DNA of 64,000 bases, from assembly GCF_014200755.1 (NCBI RefSeq), contig NZ_JACHCM010000001.1, positions 770,367-834,366 of the forward strand. The letters run 5' to 3'. The notes beneath the pieces are model-generated. The model saw nothing but the letters and a program-made list of their open reading frames with translations. It did no database searches and was not told the origin of the DNA. Both the position numbers and the translations under genes were made by a program. Shown in pieces: positions 35,576 through 42,582 of this stretch; position 1 is the first letter of the stretch, and each line of letters opens with the position of its first letter. The DNA comes from Rhodanobacter sp. ANJX3 (lineage in GTDB: Bacteria; Pseudomonadota; Gammaproteobacteria; Xanthomonadales; Rhodanobacteraceae).

Positions 35576-37184
35576 ATCCGAGCTGGTCTCGAAAGGCTCT
35601 TGCGACGACTGCGGTTCCTCTGATGCGTGTGCCCTCTATTCCGATGGGCACACGCACTGCTTCTCCTGCGGCAAGACCCGCCAGGGCGACGGCACCAACA
35701 CACACAAACGGAGCAAGCGAATGTCCGCTGAGTTTCTACACGGACAGCCCCAGGCTCTAACGAAGCGTGGGCTGTCAGAGGATACCTGTGCCAAGTTCCG
35801 CTACACAGTCGGAGAGCACCACGGGAAGCCAGTACAGATCGCCAACTACATCCGCGATGGCGAAGTGGTTGCGCAAAAAGTCCGGTACGCCGGCAAAGAG
35901 TTCAACGTGCGCGGCTCACTCAAGGGCGCTGGCCTGTACGGTCAACACCTCTGGAGTCCGGGCCGCAAGATCGTCGTCACTGAAGGCGAGATCGACTGCC
36001 TGACCGTCAGTCAGGTACAGGACAACAAGTGGCCCGTCGTGTCCGTTCCCAACGGCGCGCAGGGCGCACGCAAGGCAATCGCTGCCGAACTCGAATGGCT
36101 GGAGAAGTTCGAGGAAGTGGTGCTGCTGTTCGACATGGACGAAGTGGGCCAGTCCGCCGCACAGGAGTGCGCGCTGCTGTTCACACCGGGCAAGTGCAAG
36201 ATCGCCCATCTCCCGATGAAAGACCCGAATGAGATGCTGCTGGCCGGCAAGGCCCGCGACATCATCACGGCTATCTGGAACGCCAAGGTGTTCCGTCCCG
36301 ATGGCATCGTGACCTTCGGCGACATCAAGGAGAAGGCGCTCTCCGCCGTGACTCAGGGACTCCCCTGGTTCCTCCCGACGCTGACTGCTGCCACCTACGG
36401 CCGCCGCTACGGCGAGAGCTACTTCTTCGGTGCCGGCACAGGCGTGGGCAAGACCGACCTGTTCACTCAGGAGATCGTCCACACCGCCATCGACCTCAAC
36501 GAGAAGTGCGGCTTGTTCTACCTGGAGCAGCCACCTGTCGAGACCGGCAAGCGTGTTGCTGGCAAGCTCGCCGGCCGCCGCTTCCATGTGCCTGACGACT
36601 CGTGGTCACAGGAGGAGCTGACCGACGCGTTCGAGAAGGTCGAGGCCAGCGGCAACGTCTTCATGTACGACTCCTTCGGCAGCACCGAATGGGCCACCGT
36701 GCTCGCAAAGATGAAGTACCTGGCCGCTGCCGAGGGCGTCAAACACTTCTTCCTCGATCACCTCACGGCCCTTGCGGCTGCAGAGGAGGACGAGCGGAAG
36801 GCCCTGGAAAAGATCACCGCCGAGATCGCCTCGTTTGCACAGGCGAACAACGTGTGCATGTACGTCATCTCGCATCTGGCTACGCCCGAGGGCAAGCCGC
36901 ATGAGGAAGGTGGCCGCGTGATGATTCGCCACTTCAAAGGCTCCCGCGCGATTGGCTTCTGGGCGCATTTCATGTTCGGCCTGGAGCGTGACCAGCAGGC
37001 GGAGGACATCGCAGTCCGCCAGCACACCACGTTCCGCATCCTGAAGGATCGCTTCACCGGACAAGCGACGGGCAAGACCATCGGTCTCGGCTACGACGTG
37101 GAGTCCGGCCGGCTGTTCGAGCAGGAGCTTGAGGAGTCCCCGATGTTCCCTGATGAACCAGGGGAAGGCAGCAACGACTTTTGA
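35562..37184 (+). CDS. DNA primase-helicase (T7 gp4-like)
   Basis: A 540-aa bifunctional protein. The N-terminal zinc finger uses Cys14, Cys17, Cys33 and Cys36. A TOPRIM primase core follows (VVTEGEIDCLTV then LLFDMDEVGQSAA). The C-terminal RecA-like helicase has Walker A GAGTGVGKTDLF, HFFLDHLTAL (Walker B) and MYVISHLATP. The acidic tail ends in Phe like T7 gp4. It unwinds DNA and makes primers at the fork. The GTG start at 35562 includes the zinc finger. Confidence 0.95.
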   Translation: MESAESELVSKGSCDDCGSSDACALYSDGHTHCFSCGKTRQGDGTNTHKRSKRMSAEFLHGQPQALTKRGLSEDTCAKFRYTVGEHHGKPVQIANYIRDGEVVAQKVRYAGKEFNVRGSLKGAGLYGQHLWSPGRKIVVTEGEIDCLTVSQVQDNKWPVVSVPNGAQGARKAIAAELEWLEKFEEVVLLFDMDEVGQSAAQECALLFTPGKCKIAHLPMKDPNEMLLAGKARDIITAIWNAKVFRPDGIVTFGDIKEKALSAVTQGLPWFLPTLTAATYGRRYGESYFFGAGTGVGKTDLFTQEIVHTAIDLNEKCGLFYLEQPPVETGKRVAGKLAGRRFHVPDDSWSQEELTDAFEKVEASGNVFMYDSFGSTEWATVLAKMKYLAAAEGVKHFFLDHLTALAAAEEDERKALEKITAEIASFAQANNVCMYVISHLATPEGKPHEEGGRVMIRHFKGSRAIGFWAHFMFGLERDQQAEDIAVRQHTTFRILKDRFTGQATGKTIGLGYDVESGRLFEQELEESPMFPDEPGEGSNDF

Positions 37185-37360
37185 TTGAGTCCGAAGCTGT
37201 CGAGCACGTTTTCTACATCCCCAAGGACGCCCCGCTACTCGCTGCAGCGTCCGCCTGTTTCCCCTACGCAACCCCATCCACCGCCACCGATGCCGCCTTG
37301 CGATTCCCGCAGGGCGGCCGACGTGTGCGCGTAACCATCACTGTCGAGGAACTGCCATGA
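37181..37360 (+). CDS. Small hypothetical phage protein (TTG start)
   Basis: A 59-aa protein (MIESEAVEHVFYIPKDAPLL if TTG is read as Met), starting in a TTGA overlap and ending in an ATGA overlap with the next gene. The coupling on both sides supports it as real. Function unknown. Confidence 0.55.
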   Translation: MIESEAVEHVFYIPKDAPLLAAASACFPYATPSTATDAALRFPQGGRRVRVTITVEELP

Positions 37361-37605
37361 ACCTGTTTTTCAAGAACCTGATCGCTGCTGTCGTCTCCGC
37401 TGTCGTGCCGACCACCGTTGACGCGATCACCAACCGCTTCAACAAGGACGTGTCCAAGCTGGAGAAGCTGGCACTGGATCACCGCGCTGCTGCCGAGTCG
37501 CACACCGACCTGGCCCATGACTTCCTGGACATGGCCGACGCTGCGCATGACGAAGCCGACCGCGCCGAGCGCGTTGCTGCCCGCGTCAAAGCCCTGATCG
37601 ACTAA
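37357..37605 (+). CDS. Small helical hypothetical phage protein
   Basis: An 82-aa protein with a mildly hydrophobic N-terminus (FFKNLIAAVVSAVVPTTV) and a long charged helix with heptad spacing (AHDFLDMADAAHDEADRAE). It sits directly before the DNA polymerase. Not recognised; possibly a membrane-associated helical oligomer. Confidence 0.65.
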   Translation: MNLFFKNLIAAVVSAVVPTTVDAITNRFNKDVSKLEKLALDHRAAAESHTDLAHDFLDMADAAHDEADRAERVAARVKALID

Positions 37606-37612
37606 GCACTCG

Positions 37613-39457
37613 ATGCTCATATTCGACATCGAGACCAACGGCCTCATCCCGGAAATGGATCGCGTTCATTGCATCGCAATGCGCGACATCAAGAAGGGCA
37701 TCACGTACAGGGCCAACGATCACGGATCGAAGCTGAGCATTGAGGAAGCACTGCGCATCCTGATGGAAGCCCCGGACATCTGCGGGCACAACGTCATCGG
37801 CTTCGACATCCCTGCGATCCAGAAGGTCTACCCATGGTTCAAGCCGAAGGGTCGTGTGTGGGACACGCTAATTATGTCCCAACTCATGTTCACCGATCTG
37901 TTCAACGATGACGTGAAGCGAGTACGGCAGCACGAGAAGGATGCTGCAGCGGGCCGGCGCACTGCCGGCATCTACCCGAAGAGGCTCATGGGCAAGCACT
38001 CGCTCGAAGCGTGGGGCTGGCGTATGGGCGTCTGGAAGGGCGACTACTCCGACATCATGAAAGCCAAGGGCCTCGACCCTTGGGCGGAGTGGAATCAGGA
38101 GATGGACGACTACTGCGTCCAGGACATCCGCGTCACCGCCAAGCTGTACGACAAGCTGATGGCTCTAGGCTTCAGCGAAGACAGCATCCGCCTGGAGCAC
38201 GACATCGCGCCGATCCTTCGGCGGCAGGAGGCTTACGGTTTCCTGTTCAACAAGGCGAAGGGTGCGGAGCTGGAAGCTACGCTGATCGGCCGCCGCGCCG
38301 AGCTGGTCGAGAAGCTGCGTGCGGTGTTCCCACCGTGGCAGGCGAAGGCCGGCATCATCATCCCGAAGCGCGCCAACAAGGCGAAGGGCTACGAGGTCGG
38401 TGTCCCCTTCCAGAAGTGGAAGACCGTGACCTTCAATCCCGGATCACGCGCGCACATCGCCGACCGCCTGTCCGCACTCTACGGCTGGAAGCCCACGGAG
38501 TTCACCGACGCCGGCACGGTCAAGATGGACGAGACCACGCTGGAGGGCCTGAAGTATCCCGAGGTGCCCCTGCTGATCGAATACCTGACCGTTGAGAAAC
38601 GGCTGGGCCAGCTCAGCGAAGGCAAGCAGGCATGGTTCAAGTCAGTGAAGGCGGACGGCCGTATCCACGGTCGAGTGAATCAGAACGGCGCAGTCACCGG
38701 TCGCATGACGCACTCCTCGCCCAACATGGCGCAGGTGCCCTCCTCCGGTTCCCTGTACGGCCCTGAGTGCCGTGCGTTGTTCGGCGTGCCCAAGGGCAAG
38801 AAGCAAGTCGGCGCAGACGCCAGCGGTCTTGAGCTGCGGTGCCTCGCTCACTTCATGGGCCGATGGGATGGCGGTGCATACGCGAAGGTGATCCTGGAAG
38901 GTGACGTTCACACCACCAACCAGCTCGCCGCCGGACTCCTCACCCGCAACGAAGCCAAGACCTTCATCTACGCCTTCCTCTACGGAGCAGGTGACGCGAA
39001 GATCGGCTCGATTGTCGGCAAGGGTGCGAAGCGAGGGGCTGAGCTGAAGGCTCAATTCCTGAAAGGACTGCCAGCTCTGGACTCGCTCATCAAGGCGATC
39101 CAGCAGACCGTTCGCAAGCAGGGATACCTCAAGGGCCTGGATGGCCGCCGTGTGCATGTCCGCAGTGCCCACGCTGCATTGAACACTCTGCTGCAGGGTG
39201 CCGGTGCAATCGTGATGAAGAAGGCTCTCGTGCTACTTGATGAGCGTCTGCAAGAGAACGGCCTGATCCCCGGCCTCCACTACGAGTTCGTCGCCAACGT
39301 GCATGACGAGTTCCAGTTAGAGGTCGATGAGGAACTTGCCGAGACCGTAGGTGCCGCCGCCACCGACGCGATCTTCCGCGCTGGTGAGTATTACGGCTTC
39401 CGTTGCCCGCTGGCCGGCGAGTTCAAAGTCGGCAACAACTGGCACGACTGCCACTGA
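37613..39457 (+). CDS. Phage DNA polymerase (T7 gp5-like, family A)
   Basis: A 614-aa polymerase with a 3'-5' exonuclease domain (LIFDIETNGL, residues 2-11) and family A motifs: GADASGLELRCLAHFMG (A), AKTFIYAFLYGAGD (B) and VANVHDEFQLEVD (C). It replicates the phage genome with gp4 and SSB. It is about 90 residues shorter than T7 gp5. Much of the difference falls where T7 has the thioredoxin-binding loop: about 24 residues here versus about 70 between the FPPW-type and FNPGSR motifs. ATG 37613 gives the normal exonuclease N-terminus. Confidence 0.95.
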   Translation: MLIFDIETNGLIPEMDRVHCIAMRDIKKGITYRANDHGSKLSIEEALRILMEAPDICGHNVIGFDIPAIQKVYPWFKPKGRVWDTLIMSQLMFTDLFNDDVKRVRQHEKDAAAGRRTAGIYPKRLMGKHSLEAWGWRMGVWKGDYSDIMKAKGLDPWAEWNQEMDDYCVQDIRVTAKLYDKLMALGFSEDSIRLEHDIAPILRRQEAYGFLFNKAKGAELEATLIGRRAELVEKLRAVFPPWQAKAGIIIPKRANKAKGYEVGVPFQKWKTVTFNPGSRAHIADRLSALYGWKPTEFTDAGTVKMDETTLEGLKYPEVPLLIEYLTVEKRLGQLSEGKQAWFKSVKADGRIHGRVNQNGAVTGRMTHSSPNMAQVPSSGSLYGPECRALFGVPKGKKQVGADASGLELRCLAHFMGRWDGGAYAKVILEGDVHTTNQLAAGLLTRNEAKTFIYAFLYGAGDAKIGSIVGKGAKRGAELKAQFLKGLPALDSLIKAIQQTVRKQGYLKGLDGRRVHVRSAHAALNTLLQGAGAIVMKKALVLLDERLQENGLIPGLHYEFVANVHDEFQLEVDEELAETVGAAATDAIFRAGEYYGFRCPLAGEFKVGNNWHDCH

Positions 39458-39774
39458 GGCAGAGCGCCACACCGGCAAGCCGTCTACTTGCACTGACGAA
39501 GCACCGGGCGAAGAAGCGGGGCATCCCATTCAACCTCTCGATAGAGGACGTGGTGATCCCCGACTTCTGCCCGGTGCTGGGCTTACCGCTCTACCGCAAC
39601 ACCGGAGGACTGGCCCAAGGCCCGAACTCCCCATCCCTCGACCGCAACGACCCGACCCTTGGTTACACGAAGGGAAACGTCACGGTCATCTCGTCCAAAG
39701 CCAACGCCATCAAGAGCAACGCAACTCCCGAGGAGCTGCTGCGCGTGGCCGCCTATTACCAGGAGCACAGGTGA
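39454..39774 (+). CDS. Putative HNH-type endonuclease, non-canonical start
   Basis: A protein of about 106 aa with CPVLGLPLYRN, PSLDRNDPTLGYTKGNVTVI and SSKANAIKSNATPEELLRVA, a pattern common in small phage HNH or endonuclease VII-like proteins; I do not see the full H-N-H triad. No ATG, GTG or TTG lies near the polymerase stop. The likely start is CTG 39454 in a CTGA overlap; a TTG at 39403 would sit deep inside the polymerase gene. Such enzymes are often homing endonucleases next to DNA polymerase. Confidence 0.5.
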   Translation: MRQSATPASRLLALTKHRAKKRGIPFNLSIEDVVIPDFCPVLGLPLYRNTGGLAQGPNSPSLDRNDPTLGYTKGNVTVISSKANAIKSNATPEELLRVAAYYQEHR

Positions 39775-39923
39775 ACAAACTGATTCAGTTCGTCCTCGCA
39801 GGCATCGTCGAGACCATCACGCAGAAGCGTCTGCACAAGAGCCGCGAGCGTGCCGCACGCCACAACCTGCAGCTCGCGAAGTACGCCGCTGCAATTCGCA
39901 AGATGCAGACCAAGGAATCCTGA
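39771..39923 (+). CDS. Small basic hypothetical phage protein (GTG start)
   Basis: A 50-aa basic helical protein (VNKLIQFVLAGIVETITQKR) with AGGAG upstream of GTG 39771. It overlaps the previous stop by 4 nt and ends in a 1-nt overlap with the next ATG. Unrecognised. Confidence 0.6.
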   Translation: MNKLIQFVLAGIVETITQKRLHKSRERAARHNLQLAKYAAAIRKMQTKES

Positions 39924-40240
39924 TGCCACCGAAGACCACCACGAAAGCCGAGCTGCAGCGTCAGCTCGAAGCGATGAGCCACGCCGTAAGCAACATGAAG
40001 GAAGCGCAAGTTCTGAAGGTCGGCGCGGAGTCCGTCATTGACCACATGAGCATGGTGAACTCCCGCCTGGAGATGGATCGCCTCGATCACATCCGCGAGG
40101 CCAAACGTCGTCGATTCGCGCATGAGCTGGCCGACGCGCTGATCCGGTCAGGCATGGTCAAGATGAACGAGTTCCTGGATGAAGACCCGCGCCGCTTCTG
40201 CCGCGTGCTTCGTATCGAAGGATCACTGTCGGTTTGCTGA
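39923..40240 (+). CDS. Hypothetical coiled-coil phage protein
   Basis: A 105-aa charged protein with a central coiled coil (LQRQLEAMSHAVSNMKEAQV then MDRLDHIREAKRRRFAHELA). It starts in a TGATG overlap and ends overlapping the exonuclease by 7 nt. No family recognised. Confidence 0.65.
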   Translation: MPPKTTTKAELQRQLEAMSHAVSNMKEAQVLKVGAESVIDHMSMVNSRLEMDRLDHIREAKRRRFAHELADALIRSGMVKMNEFLDEDPRRFCRVLRIEGSLSVC

Positions 40241-41043
40241 CCCTCCTCATCGACGCCGACGTTCTCCGCTACCAACTGTCGTTCAAGAACACCAAGACAG
40301 TGAAGTGGGAAGACGAGGACGATGGCGCTGACGTAGTAGTCGCAGAGGTCACCAACCCCGAGAAGGCTAAGGCCGACCTGGACGACTATATCGAGGAGCT
40401 GCTGGAGAAGTTCGGCACCCGCAACTTCCTCCTGCCCCTCTCGGTGTCCACGAACTTCCGCAAGGGAATCCTGCCGACCTACAAGGGCAACCGCACGAAG
40501 CCGAAGCCGGCCCTGTGGAACGCAGTGGATGGCTTTCTGCACGAGCTGTACCCGGAGAAGATCATCACCCGCGAATACCTCGAAGGCGATGACATCCTGG
40601 GTCTGCTGGCAACCATGCCGAAGCCGCGCCTGTGCCCTGGGAAGCGAATCATCGTGTCCATCGACAAGGACATGCAGACCATCCCCGGCCGCCTCTACAA
40701 CCCCGGCAAGCCCGACATCGGCACCCGCTCGATCACCGAGCACGAAGCCGATCTGTTCTGGATGAAGCAGGTGCTCACCGGGGACACCGTGGACAACTAC
40801 AAAGGCTGTCCCGGTATCGGCCCCAAGAAGGCCGACGAGTTCCTTGTGCCAGCGCATGAGGCCCTGATGGGCCTGTCGGTAGAGGAGCACCTGGCCGCCC
40901 TATGGGCGACCGTGCAGATGGTCTACGAGTCCAAGGGCTTCCCCGCTGAGGACGCGCTAGTCCAGGCCCGTTGCGCTCGAATCCTGCGCGACGGCGACTA
41001 CAACTTCAAGACCGAGGAGGTCAAACTCTGGACACCACAGTAA
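40234..41043 (+). CDS. 5'-3' exonuclease (T7 gp6-like)
   Basis: A 269-aa FEN/T7 gp6-type nuclease with acidic metal sites: LLIDADVLRYQL at the N-terminus, YLEGDDILGLLA, IIVSIDKDMQTIPG, then VLTGDTVDNYKGCPGIGPK with the helix-hairpin-helix-like GIGPKKA. It removes RNA primers and degrades host DNA in T7. TTG 40234 is the only start that gives the complete first motif. It overlaps the next gene by 16 nt. Confidence 0.9.
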   Translation: MLTLLIDADVLRYQLSFKNTKTVKWEDEDDGADVVVAEVTNPEKAKADLDDYIEELLEKFGTRNFLLPLSVSTNFRKGILPTYKGNRTKPKPALWNAVDGFLHELYPEKIITREYLEGDDILGLLATMPKPRLCPGKRIIVSIDKDMQTIPGRLYNPGKPDIGTRSITEHEADLFWMKQVLTGDTVDNYKGCPGIGPKKADEFLVPAHEALMGLSVEEHLAALWATVQMVYESKGFPAEDALVQARCARILRDGDYNFKTEEVKLWTPQ

Positions 41044-41375
41044 AAACGGGAATCAAGCACGATGCCGGTAAGGCACCGCTCAGCTTGATCCCCGCTGACG
41101 CCATCACCGAGATCGCAAACGTCTTCGGTTTCGGCGCTCAGAAGTACGCCGCGTTCAACTGGACTGGCGGGTTCGACCATCGGCGTCTGTACGACGCCAT
41201 GCTTCGACATACGTTCGCTTCGTTGGCCGGGGAAGATACCGACCCGGAGAGCGGCCGTGACCATCTCGCGCATGCAGGATGCTGCATCTTGATGCTGCTG
41301 TCTCATCGGCTACGCGGTCTCGGTACAGACGACCGTGGCCCGAAGGAACAAGTCCGCGTGGCTTCCGTAGATTAA
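41028..41375 (+). CDS. MazG-like dATP/dGTP diphosphohydrolase-family protein
   Basis: About 115 aa. Sequence KHDAGKAPLSLIPADAITEI, VFGFGAQKYAAFNWTGG, LRHTFASLAGEDTDPESGRD and HLAHAGCCILMLL matches the small phage family often annotated dATP/dGTP diphosphohydrolase (DUF5664). The GED...ESG..H residues suit metal-dependent nucleotide hydrolysis. The best start is CTG 41028, seven nt after GAGGAGG; no ATG, GTG or TTG lies in that window. A longer ORF start at 40971 lies inside the exonuclease gene. Confidence 0.7.
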   Translation: MDTTVKTGIKHDAGKAPLSLIPADAITEIANVFGFGAQKYAAFNWTGGFDHRRLYDAMLRHTFASLAGEDTDPESGRDHLAHAGCCILMLLSHRLRGLGTDDRGPKEQVRVASVD

Positions 41376-42082
41376 GGCTGCGTGGCTAGTTCTTTGGTTG
41401 CGTTTTCAACAATTCGCATCCGAAGGCCGACTAGCGTCTCGATACCAAGGATGGTTCTGAGCTGTTGAAGTGCCGTGTTTACAGCTAGCTCGTCGGTAAG
41501 TTGCTGGCCTGACCATTCCTTCATATTCGCTACCTTCGCAAACGTTCGGTACATCTCCTCCAGGACTTTTTGGCGCTCGGCATTTGGGGGTATGGACTCG
41601 TCGTAAACAATGCTGGCACCCATTGCAAGCTCCAGCAAAGCCTTCTCGAACTTTTGCAGCTGCGAATCAATGTCTTTTGTGAGCCACACAACGTAATCGT
41701 GCCTGAGATTCGACAGCTTATTGGCCTGGTCGCGCACGTCTTTTGTCGGCCCTTTGCGGAATAGCTCAAAAAGAGCCTCAAGCAGTCCTTTCGCGTACGC
41801 CTCACTGAACTCCACATGTTTATCAAAAGCTACGGCTGCCATGTGCGATGTTGCGGCAAAGGTGAAATTGTTCTGCGCCGCATTTTTAGCAATTTCGCGC
41901 TGATGTGCTGATTCATCCAGCAAAATCTTCACCAACAGTCCCACCAATGAACCCACAAGTGGGACACCGGATAACTGCTGGAAAAGGTCGCCTCGTGGCA
42001 AAACGTAATAGACAACACCGGACGCAAGAAATACACCTGCGATCCAGAAATATATATGCGACTTTGTTCGGACTATCCCCAT
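41372..42082 (-). CDS. Minus-strand membrane-anchored cargo protein (moron) 1
   Basis: A 236-aa protein on the strand opposite to the surrounding phage genes. It has an N-terminal membrane helix (IYFWIAGVFLASGVVYYVLP, about residues 10-29), a second hydrophobic stretch (VPLVGSLVGLLVKIL), then a long helical domain (EAYAKGLLEALFELFRKG, HDYVVWLTKDIDSQLQKFEK). Codon use looks less GC-rich than its neighbours. The start is ATG 42082 or GTG 42088, neither with a ribosome site. Family unknown. The form suits a lysogenically expressed exclusion or defence protein, which is inference. Confidence 0.7.
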   Translation of the reverse strand: MGIVRTKSHIYFWIAGVFLASGVVYYVLPRGDLFQQLSGVPLVGSLVGLLVKILLDESAHQREIAKNAAQNNFTFAATSHMAAVAFDKHVEFSEAYAKGLLEALFELFRKGPTKDVRDQANKLSNLRHDYVVWLTKDIDSQLQKFEKALLELAMGASIVYDESIPPNAERQKVLEEMYRTFAKVANMKEWSGQQLTDELAVNTALQQLRTILGIETLVGLRMRIVENATKELATQP

Positions 42083-42129
42083 AGGCACGGAGGATAGCTG
42101 GCATCTCCCGCGAACGCACAGAGGCGGGG

Positions 42130-42152
42130 TAAAAACACAAGCATAGGAGGAA
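42130..42152 (+). promoter_or_regulatory. Phage RNA-polymerase promoter P3, upstream of structural genes
   Basis: TAAAAACACAAGC-ATAGGAGGAA differs from the copies at 28720 and 31702 mainly in one A/T base and the initiation end. It lies just upstream of gp7.3 and the connector. Confidence 0.75.
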
Positions 42153-42170
42153 ACAACCGTTTCCCATCAA

Positions 42171-42216
42171 GGGTTCCGACGGTTCCTGAAGATCCCGTTC
42201 ACGAACCACGGAACCC
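42171..42216 (+). other. 5'-leader hairpin after promoter P3
   Basis: GGGTTCCG (42171) pairs with CGGAACCC (42209) and GGTTC (42181) with GAACC (42203), making a two-part hairpin about 20-65 nt after the start site, directly before the next ATG. Confidence 0.5.
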
Positions 42217-42219
42217 CCT

Positions 42220-42399
42220 ATGTCCGACACCATCCCCCTTCACGCCTACGACCTGATCGACGAGCTGGATAAGCGATACCCCGAGGTCATCTACGACCCG
42301 AAAGGGGATCACAACGAGTTCCTTCTGAGATCAGGTGAACGTCGGCTGGTGTTGTCCCTCCTGCGAAAGCGACAGCTCGAACAAGAGGAGCAGCACTGA
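42220..42399 (+). CDS. Small hypothetical phage protein
   Basis: A 59-aa acidic protein (MSDTIPLHAYDLIDELDKRY) with no strong ribosome site, the first gene after promoter P3. It ends immediately before the gp7.3-like ATG. Not recognised. Confidence 0.65.
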   Translation: MSDTIPLHAYDLIDELDKRYPEVIYDPKGDHNEFLLRSGERRLVLSLLRKRQLEQEEQH

Positions 42400-42582
42400 A
42401 TGTGTACCAGTAAACCCAAGGCCCCCAAGCCTGTCGAAGCGGAGAAGCCGGCAATCCTGCTGACCGCCCGCGACGGACTTGGGGATCAGGAGAGTGCGAC
42501 TGCCGGTCGAAAGAATCTCCGCATCGACCTGAATAACTCCACCTCCACCCCTTACGGAAGCAGTCTCGTCATCCCAACTTGA
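42400..42582 (+). CDS. T7 gp7.3-like tail assembly protein
   Basis: A 60-aa protein beginning MCTSKPKAPKPVEAEKP, similar in opening and composition to T7 gp7.3 (MCFSPKIKTPK...), with a GRKNLRIDLN segment like T7 GRKGLKVERD. In T7 this small virion protein is needed for tail assembly and host range. Directly upstream of the connector, as in T7. Confidence 0.7.
   Translation: MCTSKPKAPKPVEAEKPAILLTARDGLGDQESATAGRKNLRIDLNNSTSTPYGSSLVIPT

Noticed and set aside
41028-41375. Diphosphohydrolase-like gene as evidence for a 2-aminoadenine (Z) genome
   Set aside because: No PurZ-type synthetase is visible and the DNA polymerase is ordinary T7 type.
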